This document shows, piece by piece, positions 55,934 to 63,271 of a stretch of 64,000 bases of DNA. The notes under the pieces are model-generated. The model saw nothing but the letters and a program-made list of their open reading frames with translations, made no database searches and was not told where the DNA came from. Source of the DNA: Streptomyces sp. YIM 130001 (GTDB lineage Bacteria; Actinomycetota; Actinomycetes; Streptomycetales; Streptomycetaceae); NCBI RefSeq assembly GCF_003574445.1, contig NZ_KZ984551.1:256262-320261 (forward strand), read 5' to 3'. The translations under genes were made by a program, and so were the position numbers. Each line of letters opens with the position of its first letter. Within the stretch, counting starts at the first letter, position 1.

Positions 55934-56491
55934 TCAGGCCGACTTCTCGTCGGCCGCGTCCTGTTCGTCCGCCGCGTCGGCGGCGAGTATCGAGGACTCC
56001 AGCTTGCGCAACAGGCGGGCGAGCTGGCGGCGTTCGGCCGGAGAGAGGTCGGCGAGCATCCGGCGTTCGTTGTCGAGATGCTCGGAGAAGACCCGGTCGA
56101 CCGTGTCGAGGCCCTGGTCGGTGAGCCGCGAATAGACGACGCGGCGGTCGTCCGCGTCGCGTTCGCGGACGATCAGACCGTCCTTCTCCAGTCGGTCGAT
56201 ACGCAGCGTGACACCTGCCGAGGAGACGAGCCCCTGGTCGGCGAGCTGACCGGCGGTCAGGCGGTACGGGGCGCCCGCCCTGCGCAACGCGGTCAGCACG
56301 TCGAACCCGGCGACGGACAGGCCGTGCCGCTCGATCGACGCGGTCAGCCGGGTGTTGTAGCGCAGGAAGGAGCGGTGCAGGCGGGCCAGCACCTCGAGCG
56401 GGCTGGTGTCGAGTTCGGGCCGTTCCCTGGCCCAGTCCTCGATGACCGCCTCGACGGCGTCCTTGCTGCCGGAAGTCCTGCGCCCCGTCAT
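55934..56491 (-). CDS. MarR-family transcriptional regulator
   Basis: A 185-residue winged-helix regulator. The helix-turn-helix is LTAGQLADQGLVSSAGVTLRIDRLEKDGL, followed by the wing RERDADDRRVVYSRLTDQG and C-terminal dimerisation helices with an Ala/Asp/Glu-rich tail. The target is unknown. It may control itself, since a repeat overlaps its predicted -10 box. The convergent glpD gene is separated by a hairpin. Confidence 0.9.
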   Translation of the reverse strand: MTGRRTSGSKDAVEAVIEDWARERPELDTSPLEVLARLHRSFLRYNTRLTASIERHGLSVAGFDVLTALRRAGAPYRLTAGQLADQGLVSSAGVTLRIDRLEKDGLIVRERDADDRRVVYSRLTDQGLDTVDRVFSEHLDNERRMLADLSPAERRQLARLLRKLESSILAADAADEQDAADEKSA

Positions 56492-56538
56492 GTCCCGCCC
56501 CTTCGTCCCGGCCGCGCACCTCGGCCCCTCGTTCTCAC

Positions 56539-56562
56539 ACCCCTGAGAATTCTACCCCTGAG
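56539..56562 (-). promoter_or_regulatory. MarR gene promoter with direct repeat
   Basis: ACCCCTGAG occurs twice, 15 bases apart (56539-56547, 56554-56562), flanking the minus-strand -10 box TAGAAT (56554-56549). The repeat is well placed for autoregulation. The -35 is poor. Confidence 0.4.
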
Positions 56563-56610
56563 GTGATCCGGGCCGAGGGCGTACCGGCCTCTCGGGGCGG
56601 GGCGATCGCC

Positions 56611-57219
56611 TTACCGGGGCGGAAGTTCGAGTTTCTGGCCGACCTTGATGAGGTTGGGGTCGGTGATGCCGTTCAGGGCGGCGATCTCCGGGTGGCGGGC
56701 CGCGCTGCCGAGCTGGGTCCGCGCGATGGCGCCGAGGGTGTCGCCGGCCTTGACGGTGTAGGCGCCGGCGGGCTTCCCGGCCGGCGCCTTGCCGGACTTC
56801 GCGGTCCCGGCCGCGCTGGTGACCCCGTGGGCGGCCAGGTAGGCCACGGGGTCCGTGTGGCCGTTGTAGTGGTTGGCGGTGCGTGCCTCGAAGTGCAGGT
56901 GGGGGCCGGTGACGTTGCCGGTCGCTCCGGACAGGCCGAGGCGATGTCCGCCGGTGACCTGCTGACCGACCTCGACCTCGATCCGGCTGAGATGGGCGTA
57001 GAGGGTGAACTTGCCGTCCGTCATACCGACGACGACGCAGTTCCCGTACGCCCCCTGGTCACCGGCGACCACCACCGAACCGGGGCCCACGGCGACCACC
57101 GGCGTACCGGTCGGCACCGCGAAGTCGATGCCGGTGTGGAAACCGGCCGCCCAGGCCCCGGGCTTCCGGTAGGCCGTGGTGACCGGCGCCTCGGCCACGG
57201 GCATGCTCCATGCGTTCAT
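56611..57219 (-). CDS. M23 metallopeptidase with C-terminal LysM
   Basis: About 202 residues. The LytM/M23 zinc site is intact: His28 and Asp32 in HTGID, His76 in YAHL, and His107-x-His109 in GPHLHFE. A LysM repeat follows at 153-199 (YTVKAGDTLGAIA to KVGQKLELP). These features fit a peptidoglycan endopeptidase. No signal peptide, lipobox or twin-arginine motif is visible after the start at 57219, which is preceded by AAGGA. Export is therefore unexplained. It lies 81 bases downstream of the FtsE-like ATPase gene on the same strand and may be co-transcribed with that ABC system. Confidence 0.87.
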   Translation of the reverse strand: MNAWSMPVAEAPVTTAYRKPGAWAAGFHTGIDFAVPTGTPVVAVGPGSVVVAGDQGAYGNCVVVGMTDGKFTLYAHLSRIEVEVGQQVTGGHRLGLSGATGNVTGPHLHFEARTANHYNGHTDPVAYLAAHGVTSAAGTAKSGKAPAGKPAGAYTVKAGDTLGAIARTQLGSAARHPEIAALNGITDPNLIKVGQKLELPPR

Positions 57220-57300
57220 ACGTCCTTGCCTATCGGGACGTGGGGTGCGCCGCATCCTGAGCCTGCCGCGCGGGTGCACCGCACGATCGCCGGGGCGGAC

Positions 57301-58038
57301 TCAGCGCCGGGAGAGGCGGCCGCGCTTGAGGTGGAGGACCTCGTCCGCGGCGTCGGCGACCCGGGCCGAGTGGGTCACCACGACAACGCATTTGCCGTCG
57401 TCGTGGGCCAGTCTGCGCAGTACTTCCACGATGTCGTCGGCGGTGTCCTGGTCGAGGCTTCCGGTGGGCTCGTCGGCGACGAGGAGGTCGACCTCGCAGG
57501 CGAGCGCGCGGGCGATCGCGACGCGCTGCTGCTGGCCGCCGGAGAGTTGCTGGATCCTGCGGTGGCGGTCCTCCTCGGCGATGCCGAGCAGGTCGAGGAG
57601 TTCGTTCGCTCGCTGCTTGCGGCCGCTTCTGCGGGCGCCGGTGATCTCCATGGCCGAGGTGACGTTCTGTACGGCGTTCAGATAGCCGAGGAGGTTGTAC
57701 GACTGGAACACGGTGGCGGCGTGCCGGCGGCGGTAGGTGTCGAGGCCCACGCTCTCGAGGTCGCGGCCGCGGAAGCGGATGGTGCCCCCGGTGGGGGCGT
57801 CGAGGCCGCCGGTGAGGGCGAGCAGGGTGGTCTTGCCGCTCCCGGAGGGGCCGACGACCGCGTACATGCGGCCGTGTTCGAAGTCCTGGGTGACGTCCTT
57901 GAGTACGGCGCGCGGCCGGGATCGGGTGCCGGCGGGAAAGCTCTTGTGTACGCCGCTGAGCTGCAGCACGGGTACCGGGTCGGGATGCGAGGGGCCGGTG
58001 GACGTCGGGCCGGCGGACGTCCGGTCGGTGCTCGTCAT
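57301..58038 (-). CDS. ABC transporter ATP-binding protein (MacB/FtsE/LolD type)
   Basis: A 245-residue ATPase with Walker A GPSGSGKTTLLAL, the Q-loop VFQSYNLLGYLNAVQNV, the signature LSGGQQQRVAIARAL, Walker B LLVADEPTGSLD and the switch His in VVTHSARVA. The sequence is typical of ATPases that pair with FtsX/MacB-type permeases. Its start lies two bases after the stop of the FtsX-type permease, so the two subunits are coupled. The substrate is unknown; such systems export peptides or lipids, or regulate cell-wall enzymes. Confidence 0.92.
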   Translation of the reverse strand: MTSTDRTSAGPTSTGPSHPDPVPVLQLSGVHKSFPAGTRSRPRAVLKDVTQDFEHGRMYAVVGPSGSGKTTLLALTGGLDAPTGGTIRFRGRDLESVGLDTYRRRHAATVFQSYNLLGYLNAVQNVTSAMEITGARRSGRKQRANELLDLLGIAEEDRHRRIQQLSGGQQQRVAIARALACEVDLLVADEPTGSLDQDTADDIVEVLRRLAHDDGKCVVVVTHSARVADAADEVLHLKRGRLSRR

Positions 58039-58040
58039 GG

Positions 58041-59465
58041 TCAGTCGCCCTTCGTGAGGATCTGGCGGGGCTCGAGGCGCAGCACCCGGTATCCGGGGAT
58101 CAGCGTGGCGGCGGCGGCGATGCCGAGTCCTGCCGTGCCGACCTTGCCGATGTCGCCCGCGGTGAGCCGGACGTCCAGCTCGTCGATCGGCTGCTGATCG
58201 GGCTCGTCGTGTTCCGGGGGCGCGCCCATGACGTTGGAGCGGTCCTGCTGCCGGCTCCCGCTGTCGTCGCCCTCGGCGTCGGAGACCTCGCCCGCGAGGA
58301 GGGTGCCGCCGGCCGTCTCGGCCAGGACCTGGCTCGCGGGTACGGCGAGGCCGACGGCGATCACGGCGCATGCCGCGGTCTCGACCAGATGCTGGCCGAG
58401 CAGGCGCGGCTTGCGCTCCCCCATGGCGAGCAGGATGCCGAGCTCGCGACGGCGTTCGCGCAGGGAACTCGCGACGATCAGGGACAGCACGGCGACGCCG
58501 GCGATGGAGACCAGCCAGACGGTGAGGGTGGCGAAGCCCGCGGTCTTGGAAATGGGGCCGACGAGCTGCTGGTACTGCTTGTCGTTGACCGCGAGGGGAT
58601 AGATCTCGGGGTCGAGGCCGAGCTCGGCGGCCCGCTTCTTGAGCTTCGGCAGGTCCCCCGGGCTGCGCAGGGTGAACGTGGCCTCCCGGATGTCCGAGCC
58701 CTCGTCGGTCGGGGTGACGGCCGACAGGGAACCGGCCGCGTCCGGGGAGGCGTAGACGAGGTTGCCGGGCTCGGCGAGCGCCGGGCCGTACTGGCCGCTC
58801 GATGCGGTGTCGTCGGCGTAGATGCCTCCGACGGTGAACTCCTTCTTCTCGGCCTTGCTCGCGTCGCCGGGGAAGGAGCGCATGGTGACCTTGTCGCCCA
58901 CCTCGAGCCTGTTCGCCTCGGCGAGGCGCTTCTCCAGGACCAGGACGCCTTGTCCGGTGTCCGGGGCGATGCCCTCGCCCGCGACGATCTCCGAGGTGCC
59001 GTTGCGGAACGCGGGCATCGCCGAGAGGTCGCGTACGCCCTCGACCTTGAAGAAGTCGCCCGACTCGGTGTCGGTGGCCGGCGGTGGTGGCACCGCCCGG
59101 TACAACTTCAGGTCGTCGGTGGGCAGTCCGGCGGACTCCACCTGGTAGCTGAACCGGGTGACGACCGGGGACTTGCCCAGGGCGTCGGCCTTTCCGCTGC
59201 GGAGTCGGTCGCTCGGGTCGATCTGGAGTCCCGACGCTCCGCCGTTCTCCGCCTGTCCGGACTCCATCAGTGCGTTGATGTCGAACGACAGCGTGGCCAC
59301 GGCGCCTACCTGGTCCTTCGCGTCCCCGGCGGCCCGGTCTGCGGCCGAGCGGATGAGGAATCCGGACAGGACGAGGGCGCAGATGACGAAGAACAGGCCG
59401 GTGAGCATCAGGGTCTTGCCGAGCGTGGCGGTCAGGCGCCACCAGGCCCGTTTGAACAGGTTCAT
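58041..59465 (-). CDS. FtsX/MacB-type ABC permease
   Basis: A 474-residue permease. One membrane helix (about 17-39) is followed by a large extracellular domain (about 40-330) of the MacB type, then two helices around SIAGVAVLSLIVASSLRERRRELGILLAMG and a last helix before a C-terminal basic segment. The ERRRELGILLAMG motif is the FtsX coupling signature. ATG 59465 begins MNLFKRAWWRL. It is divergent from a response regulator across a 282-base region with a 13-base tandem repeat. Confidence 0.9.
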   Translation of the reverse strand: MNLFKRAWWRLTATLGKTLMLTGLFFVICALVLSGFLIRSAADRAAGDAKDQVGAVATLSFDINALMESGQAENGGASGLQIDPSDRLRSGKADALGKSPVVTRFSYQVESAGLPTDDLKLYRAVPPPPATDTESGDFFKVEGVRDLSAMPAFRNGTSEIVAGEGIAPDTGQGVLVLEKRLAEANRLEVGDKVTMRSFPGDASKAEKKEFTVGGIYADDTASSGQYGPALAEPGNLVYASPDAAGSLSAVTPTDEGSDIREATFTLRSPGDLPKLKKRAAELGLDPEIYPLAVNDKQYQQLVGPISKTAGFATLTVWLVSIAGVAVLSLIVASSLRERRRELGILLAMGERKPRLLGQHLVETAACAVIAVGLAVPASQVLAETAGGTLLAGEVSDAEGDDSGSRQQDRSNVMGAPPEHDEPDQQPIDELDVRLTAGDIGKVGTAGLGIAAAATLIPGYRVLRLEPRQILTKGD

Positions 59466-59605
59466 GGAAGGTCTCTTCGCAGTCGGCTTCGAACGGTGCG
59501 CGCTCACGCTAGGAAGCGGGCGTTTTCGGCAGCGTTCGATGGCGGACCTGCACCCGCGGCCTCTCATACATCCGCCAAACACGGGCTCTGATAGGTATGG
59601 GACCA

Positions 59606-59707
59606 CCGCAGAGAACCTCTGCAGAGAACCTCTGCAGAGAACCTCTGCAGAGAACCGCTGCAGACGAACGCTGCAGAGACTCACCGCAGGGACCGCTGCC
59701 GGGCTCA
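59606..59707. repeat. about eight tandem 13-base repeats in the ABC/two-component divergent region
   Basis: Units in order: CCGCAGAGAACCT (59606), CTGCAGAGAACCT (59619), CTGCAGAGAACCT (59632), CTGCAGAGAACCG (59645), CTGCAGACGAACG (59658), CTGCAGAGACTCA (59671), then 12-base degenerate units CCGCAGGGACCG (59684) and CTGCCGGGCTCA (59696). The left copies are nearly identical and decay to the right. The array lies 40 bases before the response regulator ATG and about 140 bases before the permease gene on the other side. Such direct repeats suit cooperative binding by an OmpR-type regulator. Confidence 0.88.
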
Positions 59708-59747
59708 CCGCGGGGGCTTTCGCACATGAGGAGAGGCACCACCGGCG

Positions 59748-60413
59748 ATGCGTGTACTGATCGTCGAGGACGAGGAGTTCATGGCCGAAGTCATCGGCCT
59801 GGGGCTGCGCCGCGAAGGCATCCCGTCCGACACCGTCCACGACGGGGCCGCGGCCCTGGAGAAGCTGACGGTCAACGACTACGACATCGTGATCCTCGAC
59901 CGGGACCTGCCCGGCGTGCACGGCGACGAGGTGTGCCGCCGCACGGTCTCCGCGCATCCGGACTGCCGCATCCTGATGCTCACCGCCTCGGGCCGACTCG
60001 GCGACAAGGTGTCCGGGCTCGGGCTCGGCGCCGACGACTACCTGGCGAAGCCCTTCGATTTCCCGGAGTTGGTGGCGCGCCTGCGGGCGCTCTACCGGCG
60101 CAGCTCGCCCGCGCTCGCCCCGGTGCTGCGGCTCGCGGACCTGAGCCTGGACACGCACCGGCGGCAGGCGGTCCGTGCGGGGCGGGAGATCCGCCTCACG
60201 CCGAAGGAACTGGCCGTTCTCGAGCTGCTGTTGCGCGCCGACGGTGGTGTGCTCAGCGCCGAGTACCTGCTCGAGAAGGCGTGGGACGAGGCGGCGGACC
60301 CGTTCACCAACGCGGTACGCCTCGTCGTGCACACGCTGCGGCGCAAACTGGGCGATCCGCCGCTCCTGCACACCGCGGTCGGCGCCGGCTACTACCTGGC
60401 GGAGGGGGCGTGA
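59748..60413 (+). CDS. OmpR-family response regulator
   Basis: A 221-residue two-domain regulator. Receiver domain 1-115: acidic pocket Glu7/Asp8, phosphoacceptor Asp51 in VILDRDLPG, Thr in MLTASG, Lys in LAKPFDF. C-terminal winged helix (about 125-218): LTPKELAVLELLLRADGGVLS and NAVRLVVHTLRRKLG. The GTG start of the histidine kinase gene overlaps its TGA stop (GTGA). The divergent FtsX-type transporter and the tandem repeats between them point to that transporter as a target. Confidence 0.94.
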   Translation: MRVLIVEDEEFMAEVIGLGLRREGIPSDTVHDGAAALEKLTVNDYDIVILDRDLPGVHGDEVCRRTVSAHPDCRILMLTASGRLGDKVSGLGLGADDYLAKPFDFPELVARLRALYRRSSPALAPVLRLADLSLDTHRRQAVRAGREIRLTPKELAVLELLLRADGGVLSAEYLLEKAWDEAADPFTNAVRLVVHTLRRKLGDPPLLHTAVGAGYYLAEGA

Positions 60414-61651
60414 GCGGGCTGCGCCGGCTCAGTATCCACACCCGGCTCTTCCTCGGCTTCGGGGGCGTTCTGGTGGTGTCCGGTGCACTGATGGTGGCCG
60501 CGGTGTATCTCGGGATGCGGTACCTGCCGTCCTACGACCTGGGCACGACCGCGGTGAAGCCGGGTCTGCTGCCCGACTTCGTGCCGGGGCCGCCGTCGGA
60601 TCGGATGCCGGCCCAGCCGCCGCACGCCGAGCCGCACGGTTCGTACGCCGACACCCAGCGGGTCCGCTCGAAGGAGGACGTGTGGGCGACCGTGCTCACC
60701 GTGTCCGTCGCCGGTGCGGCGCTCGTGGCCTTGCTCGGACTTGCGGCGGGCTGGCTCCTGTCGCGCCGGCTGCTCGCCCCGCTGCACACCATCAACAGGG
60801 CGGCAGCCCGCGCGGGCGAGGGCGATCTGTCGTACCGGATCAACGCGCAGGGCCCGAACGACGAACTGCGGCAGCTGGCCGACACGTTCGACGAGACGCT
60901 GGCGCAGTTGGAGCGCTCGTTCGCCGCCCATCAGCGTTTCGCCGCCAACGCCTCGCACGAGCTGCTGACCCCGCTGGCCGCCACACGTACCGCGCTGCAG
61001 TTGGCGGAGACGGACGAGTCGGGGCGCGAACTGGCCCGGCTCGCACCGCAGTTGGCCAAGTCGAACGATCGCAGCATCGAGATCGTGCACGGGCTGCTGC
61101 AGCTCGCCGGAGCCGAGCACGCGCTGCCGGACACCGAGCCCGTGGATCTCGCCGAGCTCGTCGCCGAGACCTGCGGCGAGCTTCTGGCGCGGGCCCGGTC
61201 CGCCGGCATCGCTGTCGAGTCGGACGTCGAGACCGGGCACCCGATCGCGGGCAACGCCGCGCTGCTGCGGCGCCTGGTGCACAACCTCCTCGACAACGCC
61301 CTGACCCACAACGTCCCGGACGGATGGGCACACGTGTCGGTGTACGGCGAGGGCCCGGTGACCCTGGAGGTGACCAACTCCGGGCCGCGGGTGGACGCCG
61401 ACCGCACGGAGCGCCTCTTCGAGCCGTTCCACCGCGCCGAGTCCCGGGTGCGCAGCGACCGTACGGGCCACGGTCTCGGCCTCGCCATCGCCCGCGCGGT
61501 GGTCCGCGCCCACCACGGCACGATCACCGCGACGGCAAACGCGGACGGGGGCCTGACGGTGCGGGCGGACTTCCCCGGGGACGGCTGGCCGGGCCCGAAC
61601 CGGACCGCTCCGGGCGCCACGCCGAACTCCCCGTATCCGCTCAAGAGTTGA
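60410..61651 (+). CDS. sensor histidine kinase
   Basis: A 413-residue membrane kinase. Two helices (about 14-36 and 92-116) bracket a 55-residue Pro-rich extracellular loop, too small for a large sensor domain. HAMP follows (about 117-170), then the phosphoacceptor box with His183 in ASHELLTPLAATR (Leu replaces the usual Arg of HELRTPL) and an ATPase domain with HNLLDNALTH and GHGLGLAIARAVVRAHHG. It partners the overlapping OmpR-type regulator. Kinases with tiny sensor loops often respond through an associated ABC transporter; here the divergent FtsX-type system is the obvious candidate. Confidence 0.93.
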   Translation: MSGLRRLSIHTRLFLGFGGVLVVSGALMVAAVYLGMRYLPSYDLGTTAVKPGLLPDFVPGPPSDRMPAQPPHAEPHGSYADTQRVRSKEDVWATVLTVSVAGAALVALLGLAAGWLLSRRLLAPLHTINRAAARAGEGDLSYRINAQGPNDELRQLADTFDETLAQLERSFAAHQRFAANASHELLTPLAATRTALQLAETDESGRELARLAPQLAKSNDRSIEIVHGLLQLAGAEHALPDTEPVDLAELVAETCGELLARARSAGIAVESDVETGHPIAGNAALLRRLVHNLLDNALTHNVPDGWAHVSVYGEGPVTLEVTNSGPRVDADRTERLFEPFHRAESRVRSDRTGHGLGLAIARAVVRAHHGTITATANADGGLTVRADFPGDGWPGPNRTAPGATPNSPYPLKS

Positions 61652-63014
61652 GCTGCTCCAGCGTCTTGCCCTTGGTCTCGACCGCGAGCAGGGCGACGAT
61701 CGCGCCGATCAGAGCCACGACGGCGAGTTGCGCGAAGACCAGCTTCAAGCTTCCGCCCGCACCGAGGATCCCGCCGACGACGACCGGACCGAGGATGACG
61801 CCGAGGCGGTTCCAGAGTCCGCCGAAGGCGGCGCCCTTGGCGCGGTTGCGGGTCGGGTACAGCTCGGGCGAGTAGAGGTAGAGGCCGGCGTTGATGGCGT
61901 ACAGGAAGAACGTCGTCGCGGAGGCGAACAGGGCGACCTGCATCCCCGAGGTGGCTCCGGCCACGGCGAGGACGCCGAGGGTGAGGGCGCCGCCGCCGAG
62001 GGCCGCGACCAGGGCCGGCCGGCGGCCCACGCGGTCGATGAGCATGGCGACGACGAAGGTGCCGAGCAGTCCGGTCACATTGCTGAGCAGGGTGTAGACG
62101 AGCGCCGTGGTCAGGTCGAGGCCGAAGTTCTTGGTGTACAGCGACGGCAGCCAGGTGGAGATGCCGTGGTTGACGTAGTAGGCGACGAACCACAGGGACG
62201 AGACGATGACGGTTCGGCGCAGGTAGCGGCCGACGAACAGCTCGCGCAGCCGCCCGCGGGTGACGCCCTCCTCCACCCGGTGATCGGCCTGCGCCGGGGT
62301 GGGCAGTACGTCGCCGGTGGAGCGGGAGACCTGCGCCTCGATGCGCGCGATGGCCTCTTCGGCCTCTTCGGTGCGGCCTCGGGCGAGCAGCCAGCGCGGG
62401 GACTCGATGACGGTGCGCGGCAGCATCGCGGCGAGGACCACCGGCACGGCCCCGATCACGAACATCGCGCGCCAGCCGAAGGTGGGGACGACCCAGACGG
62501 CGATCAGACTGGCGGCGGCCAGACCGGCCGGGAAGATCATCTCGTAGATGAGGACGAAGCGGCCGCGCTTGTCGGAGCGGGCGATCTCGTTGATGTACGT
62601 GGCGGCGACGGGGACGACGCCGCCGATTCCGAGCCCCTGGGCGAAGCGGAAGAGGGCGAAGGTCTCGATGTTCCAGGCGAAGGCGACGGCCAGCGAGCCG
62701 ATGGCGGTCACCCCGACGCCGAGGGCGACGGTGCGCACCCGGCCGATCCGGTCGCCGAGCGATCCGGCGAGCAGTGCCCCGATGAGCATGCCGATCGATG
62801 CGGCGGTCACGGCGAAGGTGGCCTGGCCGGTACTGAGGTGCCATTCCTCGGTGATGACCGGCAGGGCGGAGGCCGCGAGCAGCTGGTCGAAGGCCTCGAA
62901 GAACGTGACGGCGCCGATCATGAATCGGACCTTGACGTGCCACCGGGATTGAGGCAGGCGCTCGAGCCTTGCGGCTATCGAACCTGCGGCAGCCGTGTCG
63001 GCCACAGTCGTCAT
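61641..63014 (-). CDS. MFS transporter, sugar/aromatic-acid porter type
   Basis: A 457-residue MFS protein with 12 helices. The loop 2-3 motif GSLGDRIGRVRTV and its second-half copy MLIDRVGRRPALV are present, as is GIGGVVPVAATYINEI. The pattern resembles metabolite/proton symporters such as the AAHS or YceI-like groups. It is convergent with the histidine kinase gene, overlapping by 11 bases. A near-consensus promoter lies upstream (63050-63078). The divergent aldehyde dehydrogenase suggests uptake of a compound degraded through an aldehyde; the substrate is unknown. Confidence 0.9.
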   Translation of the reverse strand: MTTVADTAAAGSIAARLERLPQSRWHVKVRFMIGAVTFFEAFDQLLAASALPVITEEWHLSTGQATFAVTAASIGMLIGALLAGSLGDRIGRVRTVALGVGVTAIGSLAVAFAWNIETFALFRFAQGLGIGGVVPVAATYINEIARSDKRGRFVLIYEMIFPAGLAAASLIAVWVVPTFGWRAMFVIGAVPVVLAAMLPRTVIESPRWLLARGRTEEAEEAIARIEAQVSRSTGDVLPTPAQADHRVEEGVTRGRLRELFVGRYLRRTVIVSSLWFVAYYVNHGISTWLPSLYTKNFGLDLTTALVYTLLSNVTGLLGTFVVAMLIDRVGRRPALVAALGGGALTLGVLAVAGATSGMQVALFASATTFFLYAINAGLYLYSPELYPTRNRAKGAAFGGLWNRLGVILGPVVVGGILGAGGSLKLVFAQLAVVALIGAIVALLAVETKGKTLEQLNS

Positions 63015-63049
63015 GACGGGGTTCCTTCCGCAGCGGAGAAGCTGCGGCG

Positions 63050-63078
63050 ACCCTAGGGTTGCTTACCTAAGCGGTCAA
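63050..63078 (-). promoter_or_regulatory. promoter of the MFS gene with internal palindrome
   Basis: On the minus strand, -35 TTGACC (63078-63073) and -10 TAGGGT (63055-63050) are separated by 17 bases. The spacer contains the palindrome GCTTA-CC-TAAGC (63061-63072), an obvious place for repressor binding. Confidence 0.6.
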
Positions 63079-63183
63079 TAGTTAACGGCCTAAATACTTT
63101 CGCCGACGACCCGGACACCCCTCCGAGTCGCCTCGGCGACGAGTCGACGAACTCCACTTCAAGAAGTCGTTCACCTCGAGGGG

Positions 63184-63212
63184 TTGCAAGAACATATTTA
63201 AGTGCTTAGATT
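63184..63212 (+). promoter_or_regulatory. promoter of the aldehyde dehydrogenase gene
   Basis: TTGCAA (63184-63189) and TAGATT (63207-63212) are separated by 17 bases, about 60 bases before the GTG start, in an AT-rich stretch unusual for this chromosome. Confidence 0.6.
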
Positions 63213-63271
63213 TCTAGCGCTTGAGCTAATGAGCAACAGGCCCACGCCCCGCCCCTCTTGGAGGTCTTGCC

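Noticed and set aside
59606..59707. CRISPR array
   Set aside because: Units are directly adjacent with no spacers and only 13 bases long; no cas genes are present.
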